Assembly: GCF_048773025.1 (NCBI RefSeq)
Contig: NC_133559.1
Span: 11,500,501-11,564,500, forward strand
DNA from: Camelus bactrianus
Taxonomy: Eukaryota; Chordata; Mammalia; Artiodactyla; Camelidae
Length of the DNA stretch: 64,000 nt
Reading direction: 5' to 3'
The position numbers and the translations under genes were made by a program. The notes under the pieces were generated by a model that was given only the letters and a program-made list of their open reading frames with translations, searched no databases and was not told the DNA's origin. This document shows positions 59,001-64,000 of this stretch, one piece after another. Position 1 is the stretch's first letter. Every line of letters begins with the position of its first letter.

Positions 59001-61461
59001 AGTCTGGGGCCTAGACTGGGCTCTGGTGGAGTGACATTGGGCAAACTAATCAACGCCTTTAACTTCCTTCTCTTAGGTAAAATGATTCTACCACCTAGCA
59101 CAAGGTTAGTAAGATAAAAATGGCCTTGTCCAGGGGGAAGTGCTTTTTGCAGCGTGTTAGGGTTATGTGCTCGTTGGAGGTCATAGCATCTTCACGGCTG
59201 TCGCTGTAAAGCCAGCTGGGATGAGAGGTAATCCCAGCACCTGCCCTTTCCTTGGCTAAGACTGTTTTATGAAATCCCCTGGGATCTTTCCCTTCTGGTC
59301 AAGGATAAAACACCTGCAGAATCAACACAGCTTAGATGGCATAGGATTAAAATGTGGCAGAGAATTAACCAGATCAGAGCTGGCCTCTGGGTTGTATGTC
59401 TGTGGGTGGCAATGGAAGCACTGTCACCTGGCTTCCTGAACCTCTGGGTCCATCTCCTCCTTAAAACTTTCTCAGATTGCTGAACTCCTCTTGTGTTACA
59501 CGAAGAATTTCATACTGTTTTTTCGTACTTCCTGTAGTCTAGCCTCAAGTCTTAAACCTTCCGCATTTCTCAAGGTGAGAAACACAGCACTGGGCACTTT
59601 GTGGACTGAGCCAGCTTGGGTAGTCTGACTCCAAGATGCCCCTTTGAGCTGTTAGAAATTGCTGGGCAGATTGAAGGATGATTCTTCTGCTAATTGCATC
59701 TTGAGGGTCTTATCCTTGGGCAGGTGTACCAAAGTCAAGCCAGTTTGTGGATTTTAAAATATTCAGAAATTTTGTAAGCTGGTTGTGAAATCATTAGTAG
59801 CTTGGAGTTGGCTGTGGTGGGAGTATTTACCACAAAAATTGGTAAACGATATAAATTTTGGATTTTTTTTGAAAACCACTGAAGAGCCTTTGCATCTTTT
59901 CTGTTCCCAGGACTACCTGAATTTGCAGGTCATATGACACGGAGGAAGTGAGTGAGAGGGAATTCTAGCCACTCAGACTCCAGGGATCGTCTGGCTGGTG
60001 CGATGTGAATATATACAATATTCTTCATTTGCACTGTTTAAGCATTTTAAAAGTGTTTTCACTTTCATTGTCTACTTTGATTCTCATGACATCCTAAAAG
60101 GATATAATTATCCTCATGATATGATGAGGAACCCAAGTCTCTGATCTGCACAGCTCTCCTGGATGTTTGCCAAGCCCCTCTTCTCTAATAATTGCCCACC
60201 TCAGCCCCAGGGAGGCCTCTCCAAGAACCATATTTCTGCTTTATAACCTGAATCTCTAGGCCATAACTGTTTAAATCACATACCTGAACCAAGCTGGGTT
60301 AATCAGTTTCTCTCCCTGGAGAATTTCAACCAGGGGATAGGCTTTGAGAGATAGATCATGTAAGTGGCAGGAATCCACTGGCATAATCCACAGATTCCAG
60401 AGGCTGGGGACTCTGGACTGGCCCTGGTTCTCATTCTTCCTCCCTTTCAGCCCTTCTTGACTCTTTTGAACTCCTTAAATTGCTTTAAATAGTCCTAGTT
60501 TCTAAAAAACAAATTCTCCTTTTTTGGTTAAAGGTATAACAAAGTGTTTTCTATTACCTGCTGTCAACAGAACTTTACCTCATATGGGCAGATGTGTTAA
60601 GATCTTTCTCTAAGGTCATACAGTTAGTAAGTGACTGATCCAGGTTTTGAACTTGAACCAAATCTGTCTGACTCCAAGTGTAATGTTCTGGTCTGTATTT
60701 CATACATACTGGTTAGGCGAGCACTATGAGTGGAAGTTTTTGTCCCACCCATTCTGAAAGGTAAAAAACCCTCCTGAACCACTGAATTCACCCAATCCTT
60801 TATCTCTTCTAACTCTTCCTTTACATTTGATGACATCTTTGTTCAGATATGTTATTCAGATGAGCTCAGAACTGATTTGGTTTGATCATAGGACAGCATG
60901 AAGAATAGAGAGGAAATAATCTCTATTGTTTTCTTTCTCTTCAAATTTTAGATTCACTAATGTCAGAAGAGGTTTTAAATGTCCCAAAGTTATGTATTTT
61001 GGGGTCTGCTGGCCCAGGCTCATTCTCAAGTGGAGATATGAATTAAGCCTATCCTGAGGTTTCTCTGTCCTCTTCCCGGGGAGAGTCCTCATGATTCCCA
61101 GAAAGCCTCCCCATGGTCCATCCAGAGCCCTGGAGTGGGGGCTGGACCTTTGGCTCCCCTAACTCACCATACACCATCAGTGTGACCATCCATTCATTCT
61201 CATTCCCAGCGTTGTACAGCATCTTCAGGAGGTAGGTGCTGCTGTCATCTTTCTGGACCTTGTAGATATTCAGTGCACCAGTTTGAATATCAAGGGTGGC
61301 CCTGCCCTTAAATTTAGTATTGAAGTACTTTGGCTCACCATGCTCCCGTTCCACAATCTTCTGGTCAGTAGTATAAAACCATGTGAGTGAGTGGTAGCTC
61401 TCAGGCAAACCGGAAATTTTCAGACTCACGTTGCTGCCAGAGACTGCAAGTTCTAAACGAT
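55988..61461 (-). CDS. CD48: CD48 (SLAMF2) gene, exons 2-4; exon 1 not in window
   Basis: Minus-strand gene: coding exons 61168-61461, 58039-58302 and 55988-56067, 638 nt in total, phase 1 at every junction. Product: V-like Ig domain, C2-like Ig domain and a hydrophobic GPI-anchor signal, with no cytoplasmic tail. CD48 is a GPI-linked surface ligand of CD2 and CD244 (2B4) on leukocytes and takes part in T and NK cell adhesion and signalling. The frame is intact throughout. The signal-peptide exon would precede 61461 on this strand. I searched up to base 64000 and did not find it, which agrees with the long first intron in human. Identification rests on blocks such as [13 protein letters not shown] and [12 protein letters not shown]. 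Confidence 0.95.
56068..58038 (-). other. CD48: CD48 intron 3
   Basis: About 2 kb. Contains a purine-rich tract (56474-56590) and a reverse MIR relic (57205-57420). Nothing else recognised. Confidence 0.85.
57205..57420 (-). repeat. MIR relic
   Basis: GGTACTGTGCTAGGTAGTCA, GATCTGATCCTCATAACCGT and AGAAGCTAAATAATTTG fit reverse MIR, diverged. Confidence 0.6.
58039..58302 (-). CDS. CD48: CD48 exon 3 (Ig C2-like domain)
   Basis: 264 nt, acceptor ATCTTCAG|ATCC, donor CCG|GTAAGA. Begins [12 protein letters not shown] and ends YFTSPCKP. Four cysteines (NNC, LSC, YTC, SPC) fit the two C2 disulfides. The additional human cysteines in the RCYTC and TVCLS blocks are Ser and Tyr here. Sequons NYT, NYS and NNT are present. 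Confidence 0.95.
58955..59120 (+). repeat. MIR relic
   Basis: GAGTGACATTGGGCAAACTA, CTTAGGTAAAATGATTCTAC and AAGGTTAGTAAGATAAAAAT follow MIR. Confidence 0.6.
60605..60690 (-). repeat. MIR relic (core only)
   Basis: AGGTCATACAGTTAGTAAGT and AAATCTGTCTGACTCCAAGT are reverse MIR core text. Confidence 0.6.
61168..61461 (-). CDS. CD48: CD48 exon 2 (Ig V-like domain)
   Basis: 294 nt from acceptor TTGGCAG|ATCG to donor ATG|GTGAGT. It starts (split D)[16 protein letters not shown] and ends WMVTLMVY. Conserved with human: [32 protein letters not shown] and NEWM. No cysteines, as usual for this domain. The human NST sequon near the EDNSTY block is DDSSTY here, so that glycosylation site is absent. 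Confidence 0.94.
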
Positions 61462-62599
61462 CTGCCAATGAGAGAATGAGACCCATCTTAGAGAAAGCAG
61501 AGCTACTCGATGGTCCAGGCTTTGGCCTGGGCTGGTGCAACAAGGAAGGAAGAGATTTTTGCTTGGGAGCAGTGAGTATGCTCTTCATCAGAGAGCCTGA
61601 CCCCTGATCAGGAATTCAGTGTAAGTTGGAGCTTGAGAAGTGGGCATGCGGACAGGGGATGTTGCTTATAATCTATCTAGTTCTGCCCTCAGGTGATAAA
61701 GATAAAGAACACAGAGGCTGGCCCCAGCTCTCTCCCTTACTCTCTTACCAGTACATTTTCAAATACGTGACAAGTCACGTCTCCTGTCTGTGCTTGTGTT
61801 CCCCGAGGTTCAGTTGCGTTCTCCAGCAGTAGGTAAGAAGCAAGATTGGTGTGAAACAGGAGCCAGAGTTATTCAGTGGCAAAGTATTATAGAAGCGTGG
61901 GACCATTTTATTAATAAAAATATTGGTTATTTTTCTGGCTTTCGTGATTTTTGCAGTAGTGGTTGGTTTTTTTTTAAAAAAAAAAAAACTTATGATCCAT
62001 TGGGATTTCTTTTCTCCTTCTAACTAAATTCAATTTTTGTTCCTATTTGTATTTTTGTAGCCTGTTCTTTATTTCATAAGGGTACCCTAAATTGTATAAG
62101 CCTCGGTTCTAACAAACTTCATTTGGTGAAGGCGAGGAGAAAGAAAAGATGACAGCTAGGAGATACAAGATGAAGGGAGGTTTATTGATTTTTTTTGTGG
62201 AGGGAGGTGTATATGTATAAGTATATATATATATAGACTGAGAAAGGGCAGTAGAAAGAAGCTAAGAGTAGAGGAGAGGGAGTATGACCTATATGACTCT
62301 GGTCTCATGTACTGTCACACGCAATCTCACGTTGTTTAACTGCGTATCTATACCTAGCTATTTACTTTCCACATGTCTATCATTTCTAAAAGCATTCTTT
62401 TCAATAAAGATAAAAATGCCTCTGTCCCCAGGGCTTTCAAGTCATTAATCCTGTAAACCATCCATCTATCCTTTCAACTACAATTTACTGAGGATTTAAC
62501 CTATGCGTGGAGCACACACAGACAAACGTAGGTAATATTTCCCACGGTGCTTCTGATTGGTCTATTCCATACTTTATCGTCTCTCTGACATAATCAATT

Positions 62600-62725
62600 T
62601 AGTCCAAGCAACAGTATTTGAAGAATGACTCTTATGTGCCAGGCAGGCCCTGTGCTAGGCTCTGATACCAACAATGCAGACAGAGTCTCTGGCTTCTTGG
62701 AGCATACAGTCTAGCAGGAGATTCT
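62600..62725 (-). repeat. L2-like relic
   Basis: CTTATGTGCCAGGCAGGCCC, TGTGCTAGGCTCTGATACCA and CTTCTTGGAGCATACAGTCT match the L2 text seen in this orientation. Confidence 0.5.
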
Positions 62726-62827
62726 CTTCAGGATTTAAAAGTCACTAGACATATATTCTAGACTTGTTCTCATTCTGTTATTTGTTTCCATGCGAATTAA
62801 GAGAAAGGGTGATAATAGACTGCCTAG

Positions 62828-63040
62828 GTCAGTGTTTTTCAATCTTGGCACTCGTGACTTTTTGGCAGAGAATTCCTTTTTGTGGAGAGCTGTCCTTGTA
62901 CATTGTAGGATGTTTAGCAGCCTCCCTGGCCTCTGCCACTAGATACCAGTAGCATCATTCCAAGTATGATCATCAAAATGTCTCCATACAATGCCAAATC
63001 TTCCCACCTTCATTCTTGTTGAGAATTGCTGGCCTAGGTC
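62828..63040 (-). mobile_element. MER20-like hAT-Charlie relic
   Basis: Blocks TCAATCTTGGCACTCGTGAC, GTACATTGTAGGATGTTTAG, CAGCCTCCCTGGCCTCTGCC, CTAGATACCAGTAGCATCAT and TTGTTGAGAATTGCTGG match MER20 reversed, near full length. Confidence 0.75.
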
Positions 63041-63344
63041 ATTCTTGGCAGACTCTCCAACAAATCTCAGACATATGCTTAGGAAGGTAATGCAACCCAC
63101 AGTTAACCACTTTATATCTCAGTGAGAAGTCACAGCCAACCACCAGGATGGCTTCTTGGGAACTGTTACACATAGATGGTGGAGGAGGGAAGAAGGAACG
63201 ATACAATATCCTGCGCACGCCTGTATCTTAGCACTTAAATCATATTGAAATGATCTGTTTAATGTCTATTACTTGCTTCTATAACCAGACTGTAAGCTTC
63301 CTAAGGACAAAAAATGAATCTTATGAGTCTAACTCATTTTACAT

Positions 63345-63475
63345 TGTAGTATGATGGTTAAGAACATGGCTTTGGAATTACACTGTTCTAAATCTGGCCC
63401 TGCCACTTACTAGCTGTGTAACTGGAGCATTTTACCTAACCTCTCTGACTTTGTTTTAGTATTTATCTTACAGAG
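63345..63475 (+). repeat. MIR relic
   Basis: GTAGTATGATGGTTAAGAAC, CTGGCCCTGCCACTTACTAG and ACCTAACCTCTCTGACTTTG are MIR 5' and core text. Confidence 0.85.
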
Positions 63476-63478
63476 TTT

Positions 63479-64000
63479 GTGATGGTTAAGTTTATGTGTC
63501 AGCTTAGTTAAAGGATGCTCAGATAGCTAGTAAACATTGTTTCTGGATGTGTCTTTCAGGGTATTTCTGGAAGAGATTAACATGTGAATCAGTAGATTTG
63601 AGTAAAGATGACCACCTTCACCAGTGCTGGTGCATCCAATCTGTTGAGGGCCCAAATAGGACAAAAAGGCAGAGGAAAAGTAAATTTGCTTTCTTTGAGC
63701 TGAGACATTCATCTTCTCCCACCCTTAGACATTAGTGTTCTAGTCCTTGGACCTTTGGACTTGCACTAGGACATACGCCGTTAGCCTCCCTGAAGCCTCT
63801 TTGTGGAAAGAAGAATGAGGATGAGTCCACTGAGAATGAAGGGTACCAAGCATGGAGATTCGAGTTGTGAGTCTGTGTATTCTCAGGCCTGTGGATTTGT
63901 ACTGGAGCTACACCAGTAGATTTCCAGGCCTTTGTCTTGCAGATAGTAGATCATGGGACTTCTCCAGAGAAGTACATGACATGGATTATGTGTCCATAAT
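63479..64000 (+). mobile_element. LTR-like interspersed fossil running off the window
   Basis: GTGATGGTTAAGTTTATGTG, TCTGGAAGAGATTAACATGT, CAATCTGTTGAGGGCCCAAA and CAGATAGTAGATCATGGGAC match the same family as 54003-54514 but in the opposite orientation. Ancient, non-coding; its end lies beyond 64000. Confidence 0.6.

Larger units (their letters stand above)
58303..61167 (-). other. CD48: CD48 intron 2
   Basis: About 2.9 kb between the two Ig exons. Has MIR relics near 58955-59120 (plus) and 60605-60690 (minus). The rest is unassigned. Confidence 0.85.
61462..64000 (-). other. CD48: CD48 intron 1 (start beyond window)
   Basis: No signal-peptide exon seen. Holds an L2-like end (62600-62725), a MER20-like relic, a MIR, a short AT run at 62216-62235 and an LTR-like fossil running off the edge. 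Confidence 0.75.

Noticed and set aside
61462-64000. search for CD48 signal-peptide exon
   Set aside because: No ATG plus hydrophobic run with a phase-1 donor was found on the minus strand, so exon 1 is assumed to lie outside the window.

Overview
The window is mammalian nuclear DNA, almost certainly from a camelid. The strongest evidence is four short interspersed elements built on a tRNA-Ala-like head (internal promoter boxes, a CCTCC end, then an A-rich and pyrimidine tail), each flanked by its own target-site duplication, as in the camelid tRNA-derived SINE family. L1 3' ends of an artiodactyl type point the same way. There are no bacterial or viral operons, CRISPR arrays or rRNA genes. 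Genes are split into short exons with GT-AG introns.

Two members of the SLAM (CD2-like) immunoglobulin receptor cluster lie head to tail on the minus strand, as in the SLAMF1-CD48 segment of human 1q23. All seven coding exons of SLAMF1 (CD150) can be placed between 32451 (ATG) and 1682 (stop). Spliced in phase they give a 348-residue protein: signal peptide, V-like domain, C2-like domain, transmembrane helix, and a tail with three tyrosine motifs. The last three coding exons of CD48 lie between 61461 and 55988: V-like domain, C2-like domain and GPI-attachment signal. Its first exon (signal peptide) was not found and probably lies beyond base 64000. Every junction I placed has consensus splice sites and preserves reading frame.

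Layout: 1-1681 is the SLAMF1 3' UTR and downstream flank. 1682-32451 is SLAMF1, with introns full of L1, L2, MIR, hAT and ancient LTR fossils. 32452-55987 is intergenic DNA with an L1 ORF2 relic (about 34.4-36.6 kb), two SINEs, L2/MIR relics and a few stretches that could be regulatory. 55988-64000 is the 3' part of CD48.

The two genes work in one recognition system. SLAMF1 is a self-ligand on lymphoid and myeloid cells that signals through SAP/EAT-2 adaptors. CD48 is the GPI-anchored ligand of CD2 and CD244. I found no wholly new gene system. The most notable points are a lengthened in-frame 12-bp repeat in the SLAMF1 tail, a T34 tract serving as polypyrimidine tract of the SLAMF1 transmembrane exon, an acidic residue inside the SLAMF1 transmembrane helix, and several cleanly readable nested retroposon insertions.
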